64,000 nt of DNA from positions 496,001 to 560,000 of the forward strand of contig CAVWAP010000009.1 in NCBI GenBank assembly GCA_963753055.1, in the 5' to 3' direction. The position numbers and the translations under genes are program-made. The notes below the pieces were generated by a model, which saw only the letters and a list, made by a program, of their open reading frames with translations, made no database searches and had not been told where the DNA came from. Below, in pieces: positions 8,909-18,039 of this stretch. Numbering within the stretch: the first letter of the stretch is position 1; each line of letters begins with the position of its first letter. Origin of the DNA: JAUWGC01 sp963753055. GTDB lineage: Bacteria > Bacteroidota > Bacteroidia > Bacteroidales > B18-G4.

Positions 8909-10924
8909 ATGGGTATGAAGCACACTTACACCAACGAGCTTGTCCATGAGACCAGTCCATATCTCCTCCAGCATGCACATAATCCTGTGAACTGGTTGCC
9001 CTGGGGTGATAATGCATTGAAGACAGCAAAAGAAGAAGGCAAACTGCTTGTCATCAGTATTGGTTATTCTTCCTGCCACTGGTGTCATGTGATGGAACAT
9101 GAAAGCTTCGAGGACAAAGGGGTGGCCAGGCTAATGAATGAGCAATTTGTATCTGTTAAAGTAGACAGGGAGGAAAGGCCTGATGTCGACCAGGTATATA
9201 TGAATGCAGCATACCTGGTCACGGGATCAGGAGGCTGGCCGCTGAATGTTATCGCACTACCTGATGGCCGGCCAGTGTATGCAGGTACCTACTTCCCAAA
9301 AGAGAACTGGATCAAATTACTTGATCACTTTATCAGCTTGCATGAAGAACAGTCGGCATTATTATTAGAGCAGGCAGAAAAAATTGAGCAGGGGCTCATC
9401 AAAATGGACGATTTTCCTGCCATGGGTGATCCCAGGCCTTTTAAGCTTACTGAGATCACCAGCTTTACACAGAGTCTGATCAATAATATTGATTTCCAAA
9501 AGGGTGGAACACTTGGAGCCCCCAAATTTCCAATGCCCGGAATTTTTGAATACCTGCTTCATTACCATGCTTTGCGCAAAGATGATAATGTGCTTGAGGC
9601 CATTAACATCACACTTAAGCAGATGGCAATGGGAGGAATCTATGATCATATTGGCGGTGGATTTGCACGGTATTCTGTCGATGACCATTGGTTTGTTCCA
9701 CACTTTGAAAAGATGCTTTATGATAATGCCCAGCTAATTAGTTTATATGCCAGGGCCTACCAGCTGACCAGGGATCCATTGTACAAGACCATCGTTTATG
9801 AAAGCACTGATTTTATTGACAGGGAGTTAAGCTCTCCCCAGGGAGGGTTCTATGCAGCATTGGATGCAGACAGTGAAGGGATGGAAGGAAAATTTTATAC
9901 CTGGACCAAGAAGGAGATCGATCAGGTCCTTGGCGATGATGCTGACCTCTTCTCAAAATATTACAATATTACCCATGACGGGAATTGGGAAAATAATCAG
10001 AATATATTATTTGTCAATGATCCTGATGAAGCAATCATTTCTATCCAAAAAATCCAATCTTTAAAGAAAGTCATGCTGGAAGCCAGGTCGAAGCGGATCA
10101 GTCCTGGCCTTGATAATAAAGTCCTTACAAGCTGGAATGCTTTGATGCTTAATGCCTATATTGATTCTTACCGGACTTTTAATGATCAGGTCTTTCTGGA
10201 CAGAGCTCTCAAAAACGCACAATTCCTGTCCCGGTTTATGGTTCAGGATGATTACAGCCTCATGCGTAATTACATGAATGACCAGGCAGGCATTAATGGA
10301 TTCCTGGACGATTATGCATTCACTATCAGCGCTTTTATCAACCTATACCAGGCTACTTTTGATGAAAGCTGGCTGCAGATTTCTCATCAACTTACAGAAC
10401 ATACACTTCATCATTTCTTTGATCCGGATACTGATAGTTTTTATTATACATCCGACCAGGACAGTGGACTTATTACCCGTAGCAGGGAATTAAGCGATAA
10501 TGTAATCCCCTCCTCCAGCTCTGAAATGGCAAAAAGTCTGTTTTTTTTGGGTACGTTTTTCGAAAATCGGGATTATATATTAAAGGCTTCCAGGTTAATT
10601 GGAGCCATGAAAGAAAAAATGCTCAGGCATCCATCTTTTCATTCAAACTGGGGCAGGCTGATGCTTTACCTGTCAGATCCGCCCATGGAGATAGCAATCA
10701 TGGGAAAAGAGGCTCAGAAAAAGAGGGCTGAGTTTGACCAGGGTTTCCTTCCCCAGGCTTTGTTTTCCGGAGGGGATGAAGAGGGGACGCTTCCAATACT
10801 TCAACAGCGGTTGGTAAAGGATCAAACGACAATATATGTTTGCCGGAATAAAACATGCCAGCTGCCTGTAAAGAGTGTTAAGGAAGCTATGATACAAATT
10901 AAGGACTATTCCAGTTCCGTTTAG
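8909..10924 (+). CDS. DUF255 thioredoxin-fold protein (YyaL/SSP411 family)
   Basis: 671-aa protein of the widespread YyaL/spermatogenesis-associated-protein-20 family. The N-terminal thioredoxin-like domain (about residues 1-160) has a CxxC in SSCHWCHVM and the family hallmarks ETSPYLLQHAHNPVNW and REERPDVDQVYM. The rest is an alpha/alpha-barrel resembling N-acylglucosamine epimerases and cellobiose epimerases (GGIYDHIGGGFARYS, WFVPHFEKMLYDNAQL). The biochemical role is not established in bacteria. It stands alone, 42 bp after rodA. Confidence 0.9.
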   Translation: MGMKHTYTNELVHETSPYLLQHAHNPVNWLPWGDNALKTAKEEGKLLVISIGYSSCHWCHVMEHESFEDKGVARLMNEQFVSVKVDREERPDVDQVYMNAAYLVTGSGGWPLNVIALPDGRPVYAGTYFPKENWIKLLDHFISLHEEQSALLLEQAEKIEQGLIKMDDFPAMGDPRPFKLTEITSFTQSLINNIDFQKGGTLGAPKFPMPGIFEYLLHYHALRKDDNVLEAINITLKQMAMGGIYDHIGGGFARYSVDDHWFVPHFEKMLYDNAQLISLYARAYQLTRDPLYKTIVYESTDFIDRELSSPQGGFYAALDADSEGMEGKFYTWTKKEIDQVLGDDADLFSKYYNITHDGNWENNQNILFVNDPDEAIISIQKIQSLKKVMLEARSKRISPGLDNKVLTSWNALMLNAYIDSYRTFNDQVFLDRALKNAQFLSRFMVQDDYSLMRNYMNDQAGINGFLDDYAFTISAFINLYQATFDESWLQISHQLTEHTLHHFFDPDTDSFYYTSDQDSGLITRSRELSDNVIPSSSSEMAKSLFFLGTFFENRDYILKASRLIGAMKEKMLRHPSFHSNWGRLMLYLSDPPMEIAIMGKEAQKKRAEFDQGFLPQALFSGGDEEGTLPILQQRLVKDQTTIYVCRNKTCQLPVKSVKEAMIQIKDYSSSV

Positions 10925-11004
10925 CGGATTGGATTTGTTAAAAAAGCCAGAAGCCTGCTCCGGTAAAACAATAATGCTTACTTTTACATGAAGAAATTAA
11001 CACC

Positions 11005-12768
11005 ATGCAAAAACGTTGGGCAATAAAGGAACAGGGTGATACAGAGCGTGTTAAGGAGTTGTCCCAAAGTTTGAATATCGATGAAAGTCTTTCTAATTTG
11101 TTGGTCCAGCGTGGTGTAAAGACCTTTGACGAAGCCCGGTCATATTTCCGTCCATCTTTAGCCCATTTGCATGATCCTTTTTTAATGAAGGACATGGATA
11201 AGGCAGTCGAACGAGTCAGGAAGGCCATTGACAATAAAGAGAAGGTGATGATCTATGGCGATTATGATGTGGATGGAACCACCTCAGTCGCCTTACTTTA
11301 TACTTTTCTTCAACAGTTCATAGATCAGATCGAGTATTACGTGCCCGATCGCTATGCTGAAGGGTATGGTGTTTCATACCAGGGTATCGATTTTGCCATA
11401 TCCCGTGGTGTTACTCTTGTTGTTGTACTTGACTGCGGCATAAAGGCTGTTGATAAGATCAAGTACGCCAAAGAAAATGGTGTGGATTTTATCATTTGCG
11501 ATCATCATCGTCCCGGTGATGTTATCCCTTCCGCCTGTGCCGTACTTGATCCAAAGCGATCTGAATGTACATATCCCTATAAAGACCTTTCCGGCTGTGG
11601 AGTAGGCTTCAAGCTTGTACAGGGCCTGGCCCAGGCAATGGAGATCCCTTTTGAGAACCTTTTACAATACCTTGACCTGGTGGTTGTCAGCATAGCAGCT
11701 GATATCGTTCCCATAACAGGCGAAAACAGGGTGTTGGCATTTTACGGACTCAAACGGATCAATCAGAATCCAAGGCCGGGTATTGAGTCGGTTTTGCGCT
11801 ATAGCGGAATTAATAAGATTGCTGAGGGTATTGATGAATTTAACTTTAACCGTGAGATCAGTATTGCTGACATTGTCTTTCTTGTTGGCCCCCGGATCAA
11901 TGCCGCAGGGCGTATAGAGGATGCGAAAAACTCTGTTAAATTACTGGTGACCAGCGAGATGGGGTATGCAAACCAGCTGGCAGAACAGATCAACAGCCTC
12001 AATATAGAAAGGAAGAGCCTCGATCTTAATGCTACCCAGGAAGCCCTGGAGGTGATCAAGCAGGATGAAGTATTTCTGGAGGCGAAAAGTACAGTGGTAT
12101 TTGATCCCAACTGGCATAAAGGGGTTATTGGAATCGTGGCCTCAAGGTTAACCGAGGTTTATTATCGACCTACTATTGTACTCACCCAGGCTAATGGTCT
12201 TCTGACAGGCTCGGCCCGTTCGATCAAGGACTTTGATGTATATGATGCCCTGGATCATTGTAGTGACCTTCTGGAGCATTTTGGTGGACATAAATATGCA
12301 GCTGGCCTTTCCTTAAAGCCAGAACAATTTGAACCATTCAAGAAAAAGTTTGAAGCATATGTCACCGAAAATATCAATGACAAGATGATGATCCCGGAGG
12401 TGGAAGTTGATTCATATCTTTACCTGAAGGATATCAATTCCAAATTTGTCCGTATCCTTAAGCAGTTTTCGCCCTTTGGTCCTGGAAATCAAAGCCCTAT
12501 CTTTCAAACCGATGACCTGGTAGATACGGGAAGAGCCAGGGTTGTTGGTAAGAATCACCTGAAACTTGAAGTGGTGCACCTGAATATTACGGGCTTTCCC
12601 TTTTCAGCAATCGCATTCCAACAAGGAGATCACTTCAGCAGAATATCCGATGGAGAAGCCTTCAATTTGGTTTACCATATTGAAGAAAACGAATGGAATG
12701 GAGTTAAGTCCCTGCAATTGAACATCAAGGACATCAAGTTCAAAAAAGATATGGAAACAGAAGCCTGA
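11005..12768 (+). CDS. recJ: Single-stranded-DNA exonuclease RecJ
   Basis: 5'-3' ssDNA exonuclease for recombination and mismatch or base-excision repair. 587 aa, typical length. The DHH phosphoesterase core has DYDVDGTTS (86-94), a metal-binding Asp in VVLDCGIKA, DHHRPGD, and LDLVVVSIAADIVP. The DHHA1 domain shows GHKYAAGLSL, and the C-terminal OB fold follows (FSPFGPGNQSPIF). ATG 11005 gives the standard family start (KRWAIKEQ). Confidence 0.96.
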   Translation: MQKRWAIKEQGDTERVKELSQSLNIDESLSNLLVQRGVKTFDEARSYFRPSLAHLHDPFLMKDMDKAVERVRKAIDNKEKVMIYGDYDVDGTTSVALLYTFLQQFIDQIEYYVPDRYAEGYGVSYQGIDFAISRGVTLVVVLDCGIKAVDKIKYAKENGVDFIICDHHRPGDVIPSACAVLDPKRSECTYPYKDLSGCGVGFKLVQGLAQAMEIPFENLLQYLDLVVVSIAADIVPITGENRVLAFYGLKRINQNPRPGIESVLRYSGINKIAEGIDEFNFNREISIADIVFLVGPRINAAGRIEDAKNSVKLLVTSEMGYANQLAEQINSLNIERKSLDLNATQEALEVIKQDEVFLEAKSTVVFDPNWHKGVIGIVASRLTEVYYRPTIVLTQANGLLTGSARSIKDFDVYDALDHCSDLLEHFGGHKYAAGLSLKPEQFEPFKKKFEAYVTENINDKMMIPEVEVDSYLYLKDINSKFVRILKQFSPFGPGNQSPIFQTDDLVDTGRARVVGKNHLKLEVVHLNITGFPFSAIAFQQGDHFSRISDGEAFNLVYHIEENEWNGVKSLQLNIKDIKFKKDMETEA

Positions 12769-12789
12769 TACTTCTTATTCCAGTTATCC

Positions 12790-13332
12790 TCAATTATTTT
12801 CCTGCACCTTTTTCACACTGAATGCTACCATTATCAGCAATACTCCCACAATTAGGGCGGCAATACCAAACAGGACAACAAATATTTTGGCAGCAGTGAA
12901 TGGATTGAAAAACAAAACAACACCAAAAGCGACTGTTATAATTGCATTTAGCAATATCACCTTTTTATTCTCTACCTCATCCTTAATGCTGGCCAACAGC
13001 ATAAATTGCATAATTCCCATAGCCACAGCCCAAATTCCTAAAATGATCACAAAGATGTTCAATGACTGCTCCGTATACAAGAGTATGATGGCACCCAGAA
13101 CGATAATAATGATGGCCTCAATAAGCAACCATGTATAGGGTTCTTTCTTTCTTATCCTACTGATAACACCGATGCCGAAGATAATTCCGGCAAGCACAAC
13201 CAGGAACCCAAAGTACTTTGCCAGTGTAACCAGTGTTCCTTCGGGTGAAAAAATGGCAAATAACCCCAAAAGCAAGGCGATGATACCATTGATCAGCAGG
13301 ACCCACCAATTCTTTGAAAATTGAATAAGCAT
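12790..13332 (-). CDS. DUF308/HdeD-like membrane protein
   Basis: 180-aa protein with six hydrophobic helices in two-helix repeats, each with a GI(I)ALLLGLFAIF-like pattern. This matches the DUF308 (HdeD) family of small membrane proteins. HdeD is linked to acid resistance in enterobacteria, but no such role can be inferred here. A LysE-type exporter lies upstream on the same strand 35 bp away, so the two may share a transcript. Confidence 0.8.
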   Translation of the reverse strand: MLIQFSKNWWVLLINGIIALLLGLFAIFSPEGTLVTLAKYFGFLVVLAGIIFGIGVISRIRKKEPYTWLLIEAIIIIVLGAIILLYTEQSLNIFVIILGIWAVAMGIMQFMLLASIKDEVENKKVILLNAIITVAFGVVLFFNPFTAAKIFVVLFGIAALIVGVLLIMVAFSVKKVQENN

Positions 13333-13367
13333 AATTAATACATTTTAAGGTTAATAATACTATGTTG

Positions 13368-13997
13368 TTAAAACTCTACAAATACACGAATGATAAGGTA
13401 AACGCCAAACAGGGCAAGACCAATCCCCGCAATACGGTTTACCCATTGAATCAGTCCGACTGTCAGGAATCTTTTGATCTTAAATGAACCAAAGCATTTT
13501 AGGAGGTCGGTAGCAAGAACAGTCAGCAGGCTGGCAGAAAAGAACATAACCACTTCACGAACATTACCCTGGTAATTGGCTGTAATACCTACCACGATAC
13601 CCATCCAGAAAATCCAAACGAATGGGTTGGCTATATTCAGGAAGAAACCTTTCAGAATATAAGTTACAGGGCCAGGTGTGCTCGCTGAATTTTCATTGTC
13701 CGGACTGGCAATCTCCACTTTCTTTCGAAAAGTGAAAAAACCATACATGATCAATATAATACCACTTATGATCCCAAAGACAAGGTGGTTTTCCGGTTTG
13801 GTCATGATATTGATGGCACCAAGGAAGCACAGGGCAACCAGGGCCAGGTCACTCAGGAATATCCCTAACGCCAGCAGGAAGCCAGACCATAGCCCACGGT
13901 GTATGCTTGTCTGTATCAAAGCAAACAGGGCGGGTCCGAAGCCAAAAAAGATGGCCAGGGTAAATCCTAATATCATACCTTCCCAGATTGGGCCCAT
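13368..13997 (-). CDS. LysE-family translocator
   Basis: 209-aa inner-membrane exporter of the LysE/RhtB type. It has about six helices and the family N-terminal pattern GFGPALFALIQTSIHRGLWSG. Related proteins export amino acids, and the substrate here is unknown. A charged loop (KKVEIASPDNENSAS) separates the two halves. The next gene (EEP hydrolase) is divergent, starting 75 bp away. Confidence 0.85.
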   Translation of the reverse strand: MGPIWEGMILGFTLAIFFGFGPALFALIQTSIHRGLWSGFLLALGIFLSDLALVALCFLGAINIMTKPENHLVFGIISGIILIMYGFFTFRKKVEIASPDNENSASTPGPVTYILKGFFLNIANPFVWIFWMGIVVGITANYQGNVREVVMFFSASLLTVLATDLLKCFGSFKIKRFLTVGLIQWVNRIAGIGLALFGVYLIIRVFVEF

Positions 13998-14072
13998 GCG
14001 AAATTTGTTTAATCCTAATACAAATAAACGGTAAATTTAAACATTATTTGAGATCCTAAATACATTCAATCC

Positions 14073-15128
14073 GTGAAGCGCTTGTTAAGATTTCTTCTTT
14101 ATGTGGTTATTTTTTTAATCCTAATAATCAGTACATTTCTAATTGTCCTGACCATTCAAGACTACCGACCACCTGCAGAAAAGATCATTTACCAATCTCA
14201 GGACCAGGTACCTGTGTTAGATACCGGGCAAATTTATACTGTCATGACCTGGAATATTGGATATGGTGGACTGGGGAAAGACATGGATTTCTTTTATGAT
14301 GGCGGTTCCCGTGTGCGGACAGATCAATCTACTTTCAATCAAAACATTGAGCAAATAATGCAGCTTATGCAGACCACCAGAAAGGTGGATTTTTTATTTG
14401 TACAGGAGCTGGACCTTATTGCCAGGCGCAGTTATAGAGTGAATCAGTTTGATATGATGCAGGCACGTCTCGATTTTGCGCATTTTGCCTTCGCCAAAAA
14501 CTATGATGTAGCATTTGTCCCCATCCCCATAAGCAACCCAATGGGTAAGGTGCTGGCCGGGCTGGCAAGCTTATCAAGATACAAGCCTTTTGAATCTGTA
14601 AGGTATGGGTTCCCTGGTAATTATTCCTGGCCAAAGCGCTTATTTCTTCTTGACAGGTGTTTTATCCTCAACAGGTATCAATTACCGGATGAAAGAGAGC
14701 TTGTGCTGATAAATACGCATAATTCAGCATTTGACGATGGAAGTTTGCGTAAAGAGCAACTCGAGATACTTGTAGATGTCATGAGCAGGGAATTTGAAAG
14801 AGGGAATTATGTCGTCGTCGGCGGCGACTGGAACATGAATCCTCCTGGTTTCGACGAATCCCTGATTTATACCGGTGATGCTACCATGTCAATTCAACCC
14901 GCTTTGGATAAACAAAGCTTTCCAGAAGGCTGGTCCATCGTATATGACACAAAGATCCCAACCAACAGGGGCCTCAGCGAGCCCTACCTGAAAGGATCAA
15001 CCCCAACTACTATTATTGACTTTTTTGTTTGCTCACCCAATATCAAGGTCATGGCAGTGCAAGGGGTCAACCTGGGATTTGCATGTTCGGATCATAATCC
15101 TGTGATGATACAAATAGGATTCCATTAA
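14073..15128 (+). CDS. Endonuclease/exonuclease/phosphatase-family hydrolase
   Basis: 351-aa metal-dependent EEP-fold hydrolase held to the membrane or exported by an N-terminal helix (residues 3-25, from GTG 14073). Fold motifs are MTWNIGYGG, the acidic FVQELDL, the catalytic block VVVGGDWNMNPPG and the C-terminal SDHNPV. Family members cleave phosphodiesters in nucleic acids, phosphoinositides or sphingomyelin. The location argues against a DNA-repair role, but the substrate cannot be named. No ATG fits the membrane helix. Confidence 0.85.
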   Translation: MKRLLRFLLYVVIFLILIISTFLIVLTIQDYRPPAEKIIYQSQDQVPVLDTGQIYTVMTWNIGYGGLGKDMDFFYDGGSRVRTDQSTFNQNIEQIMQLMQTTRKVDFLFVQELDLIARRSYRVNQFDMMQARLDFAHFAFAKNYDVAFVPIPISNPMGKVLAGLASLSRYKPFESVRYGFPGNYSWPKRLFLLDRCFILNRYQLPDERELVLINTHNSAFDDGSLRKEQLEILVDVMSREFERGNYVVVGGDWNMNPPGFDESLIYTGDATMSIQPALDKQSFPEGWSIVYDTKIPTNRGLSEPYLKGSTPTTIIDFFVCSPNIKVMAVQGVNLGFACSDHNPVMIQIGFH

Positions 15129-15153
15129 CGCTTGATGAGTGACGTGAAAACCT

Positions 15154-15372
15154 TTAAGTCGTTTCTTTATCTTTTACTGCACAGGTAGACCATCCGAATA
15201 CCTTGTATAGTCCACAAAAACTGGTCAGGCTGGTGATAAATGCTATCAATGCTACTATTCCCAGCACGATAGCCAGTGTCCCTGTAATCACGTCAGCAAA
15301 ATACAACACACCTATTACCACAAAGATTAACAAGCGAATAAGCCTGTCAGTTGCTCCCATGTTCTTTTTCAT
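15154..15372 (-). CDS. DUF2892 (YgaP-like) inner-membrane protein
   Basis: 72-aa protein with two membrane helices and the family pattern MKKNMGATDRLIR...YKVFGWSTC. The frame extends further upstream, but the ATG at 15372 is the start that yields the family N-terminus. DUF2892 domains occur alone or fused to rhodanese domains. Two Cys (FCGLYK and STCAVK) lie in the C-terminal part. Function is unknown. Confidence 0.8.
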   Translation of the reverse strand: MKKNMGATDRLIRLLIFVVIGVLYFADVITGTLAIVLGIVALIAFITSLTSFCGLYKVFGWSTCAVKDKETT

Positions 15373-15461
15373 AATTGATTTATTAAGTGGTTTATGATTA
15401 TCATAATAACAAGGATTGATTGAAATTGTTCGTATCATGCTTTTTGATGTATTAGAATATG

Positions 15462-15850
15462 CGACCCCTCCAGGGTCGTAATCATGGATATGGGATTCAT
15501 TTTTTTCAATAGATATGTGATCCGCTTCGCGGATCAAATTGGATTGTTGCCGTTAGAATTACATCGCACACATGGAACGCAATATGGACGGCGAAATATT
15601 AACCGCAATACAGATTCATTAGAATCGATGCCGGAGGCATCGCATATTTATAGAATTATAGATACAGAATAGGTTTCGCGGATCAAAATTGGATTGTTGC
15701 CGTTAGAATTACATCGCACACATGGAACGCAATATGGACGGAGAAATATTAACCGCAATACAGATTCATTAGAATCGATGCCGGAGCCATCGCATATTTA
15801 TAGAATTATAGATACGGAAAAAACCAATCTTAACGACCCCGGAGGGGTCG
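15462..15850. repeat. Left REP/BIME-like palindrome array of the RAYT locus
   Basis: Ordered palindromes: CGACCCctccaGGGTCG (15462-15478), GATCCGCttcGCGGATC (15519-15535), CGATGCCggaGGCATCG (15626-15642, with a one-mismatch copy at 15776-15792) and CGACCCCggaGGGGTCG (15834-15850). About 140 bp (15528-15670) is repeated directly at 15677-15817. Small open frames inside are repeat artefacts. The same four palindrome types in the same order follow the transposase. Confidence 0.85.
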
Positions 15851-15950
15851 AATATTACATGGGAAAAATTCGATGTATTTGCGACATTTCATAATTTCTG
15901 GTATTAATAATTAGAGAACAATATTTTATTCTAATTAAAATCTTTACCAT

Positions 15951-16394
15951 ATGTCAGGCTCATATTCTCAAATCTACATCCAAACAGTTTTTGCAGTTAG
16001 AAATCGAACACCCCTTATCCAGTCTTCCTGGGAAAATGAGCTCTATAAATATATAACCGGCATAATACGTCAAAAGGGGCAAAAGCTATTAGCAATAAAT
16101 GGTATGCCTGATCACATTCATATCTTCCTGGGAATGAAACCAGGTTGTTGTCTTTCAGATTTGTTGAGAGAAACGAAAAAATCTTCAAATCAGTTTATTA
16201 AGAAAAACGGCTTTGTTAAAACCCCGTTTCACTGGCAAGAAGGATTCGGAGCATTTTCATATGGTCAAAGCCAACTGGGGAGGGTCATTTCATATATTGA
16301 AAATCAGAAAGAACATCATAAGAAAAAATCTTTCCAGGAAGAATACATGGAATTCCTTAAAAGGTTTGATATTCAATGCAAATACCTGCGGTAA
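15951..16394 (+). CDS. REP-associated tyrosine transposase (IS200-like, RAYT)
   Basis: 147-aa single-domain Y1 HUH endonuclease. It has the HUH motif H55-I-H57 (PDHIHIF) and a C-terminal catalytic helix SYIENQKEHH, with Y115 the likely nucleophile. Such enzymes nick ssDNA at palindrome feet, and RAYT forms act on REP sequences. The flanks carry ordered palindrome arrays rather than simple IS200 ends, which favours a REP-processing role. No TnpB accompanies it. Confidence 0.88.
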   Translation: MSGSYSQIYIQTVFAVRNRTPLIQSSWENELYKYITGIIRQKGQKLLAINGMPDHIHIFLGMKPGCCLSDLLRETKKSSNQFIKKNGFVKTPFHWQEGFGAFSYGQSQLGRVISYIENQKEHHKKKSFQEEYMEFLKRFDIQCKYLR

Positions 16395-16409
16395 ATGTCA
16401 GGAATATGC

Positions 16410-16724
16410 GACCCCTCCAGGGTCGTAATCATGGATATGGGAATCATTCTTTTCTATAGATCTGTGATCCGCTTCGCGGATCAAGAAGAATCGTCGCAAA
16501 CCAGATTACAAGAAATGCAGGGAATGATATTTTGTCTACAAATATGTGATCCGCTTCGCGGATCAAGAAGAATCGTCGCATACCAGATTACAGGGCATGC
16601 AGGGAATGATATTTTGTCTACAAATATGTGATCCGCTCCGCGGATCACAATGAAACGATGCCGGAGGCATCGCATATCTGTAAACAATGGAAAACACACC
16701 TTAATCACGACCCCGGAGGGGTCG
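16410..16724. repeat. Right REP/BIME-like palindrome array
   Basis: Repeats the order of the left array: CGACCC/GGGTCG (16410-16426), GATCCGC/GCGGATC three times (16467-16483, 16549-16565, and 16630-16646 with one changed loop base), CGATGCC/GGCATCG (16656-16672) and CGACCCC/GGGGTCG (16708-16724). A spacer of about 80 bp starting GATCAAGAAGAATCGTCGCA is duplicated in tandem. The spacer differs from the left array while the palindromes are conserved. Confidence 0.85.
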
Positions 16725-16750
16725 CACAAGCTTCTACAACCAACATCCCT

Positions 16751-17878
16751 TCAAATCATAAACATCGCTGATGTGATCCCATCGGCGTAGATCTTTCCCC
16801 GGGGGGTGAGAAACAGCTTATTACCCTTCTTTTCCAGCTTTTTTTCGTCCAGGTATACACGGGCCTGGGTTAGACAGTGTTGTTTGTATTTCTTCCCGAA
16901 GATGTTTTCGATATGTTCCAAATCACAGCCCCAGATCGTTCTTAATGAGGTCATTACATATTCATTGTAACGTTGTTTTTCGGTAAGGACTTCCTTTTCA
17001 AATACCTCTGTTTTTACATTGACCTGGTCTATGTATTTGGTGATATTGCTTACATTCCACTGTCTTGAGCGGCCATTGAATGAGTGGGCTGAGGGGCCAA
17101 GCCCAAGGTAATGGTCACCCAGCCAGTATATGCTGTTGTGCCTTGAATAATAACCCTCCCTGCTGAAGTTGGATATTTCGTAATGGATATAATCACGTGC
17201 TGCAGTCATCTCCTGCAGAATACTGAAATGTGAAGCGATCCTGGCATCATCAAGCCCGGATATCTTTTTCTTCTTAATCAAATGACTTAATGCTGTTCCA
17301 TCTTCCACTGTCAATGCATAAGCTGAAAGATGAGGAATATCAAGCTGAAAAAACTGTTCCAGGTTCTTTTTCCATTGCCGGTCAGACAGTGTGGGTATCC
17401 CATAGATCAGGTCTATCGATATGTTTACGTATCCAGCATCTTTTAAAAGCCTTATCGCCCTTTTTGCGCTTTGTGCATCGTGCAGACGGTTTAGGTAAAT
17501 AAGATCATCATCACTGAACGACTGCACACCAATGCTGATCCGATTCACCTGTGTCTTTTTCAATCCCTTCACCCAGGCCTCATCCACATCATCCGGATTA
17601 ACCTCAATTGTAATCTCGGCATCCTTTACAACATTAAACACTTCGTAAATTGTAAGCACAAAATTGTAAATCTCCAATGGAGATAAAACCGATGGGGTGC
17701 CACCCCCAAAATAAATGGTCTTCACGGTTTTATCTCCCAGGTATTCCTTCTGCTGTTCAATTTCCTTATACAATGCCTCCATAAAGCCTTCCCTCAGCTT
17801 CTCCGAAGCCACCGAGAAGAAGTTGCAATAGTGACATTTGCGTTTGCAAAAAGGGATATGTATATAGATGCCGGGCAT
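16751..17878 (-). CDS. hemW: Radical-SAM heme chaperone HemW
   Basis: 375-aa radical-SAM protein related to coproporphyrinogen oxidase HemN. The cluster motif is CKRKCHYC (Cys11, Cys15, Cys18), followed by the family signature IYFGGGTPSVL and GVQSFSDDDL. HemW binds heme and delivers it to target enzymes. True HemN has an extra N-terminal segment missing here, so HemW is the better call. It stands alone, ending 26 bp from the right REP array. Confidence 0.93.
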   Translation of the reverse strand: MPGIYIHIPFCKRKCHYCNFFSVASEKLREGFMEALYKEIEQQKEYLGDKTVKTIYFGGGTPSVLSPLEIYNFVLTIYEVFNVVKDAEITIEVNPDDVDEAWVKGLKKTQVNRISIGVQSFSDDDLIYLNRLHDAQSAKRAIRLLKDAGYVNISIDLIYGIPTLSDRQWKKNLEQFFQLDIPHLSAYALTVEDGTALSHLIKKKKISGLDDARIASHFSILQEMTAARDYIHYEISNFSREGYYSRHNSIYWLGDHYLGLGPSAHSFNGRSRQWNVSNITKYIDQVNVKTEVFEKEVLTEKQRYNEYVMTSLRTIWGCDLEHIENIFGKKYKQHCLTQARVYLDEKKLEKKGNKLFLTPRGKIYADGITSAMFMI

Positions 17879-17880
17879 AA

Positions 17881-17965
17881 AGTAGTGAGTAGTTAGTATT
17901 GAGTAGTTAGTATTGAGTAGTTAGTAGTTAGATAATGGTATTAAGTATTAGGTATTAGGTAATTT
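17881..17965. repeat. GAGTAGTTAGTATT short-word tandem repeat
   Basis: Upstream of hemW: imperfect tandem copies of GAGTAGTTAGTATT grading into GTATTAGGTATTAG. The same word occurs as an inverted repeat at 26996-27066. No gene is visible in the 17879-18039 gap. Confidence 0.6.
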
Positions 17966-18039
17966 TCAAGCTTCAATATATAATAATGTCTCAAATTTAC
18001 CGTAATTTTATACAGTAGAAACCTTTAAACTACATAACT

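Noticed and set aside
15484..15894. Two small open frames of about 62-66 codons sharing PLELHRTHGTQYGRR
   Set aside because: They are the two copies of the direct repeat in the left REP array; no start signal or family match.
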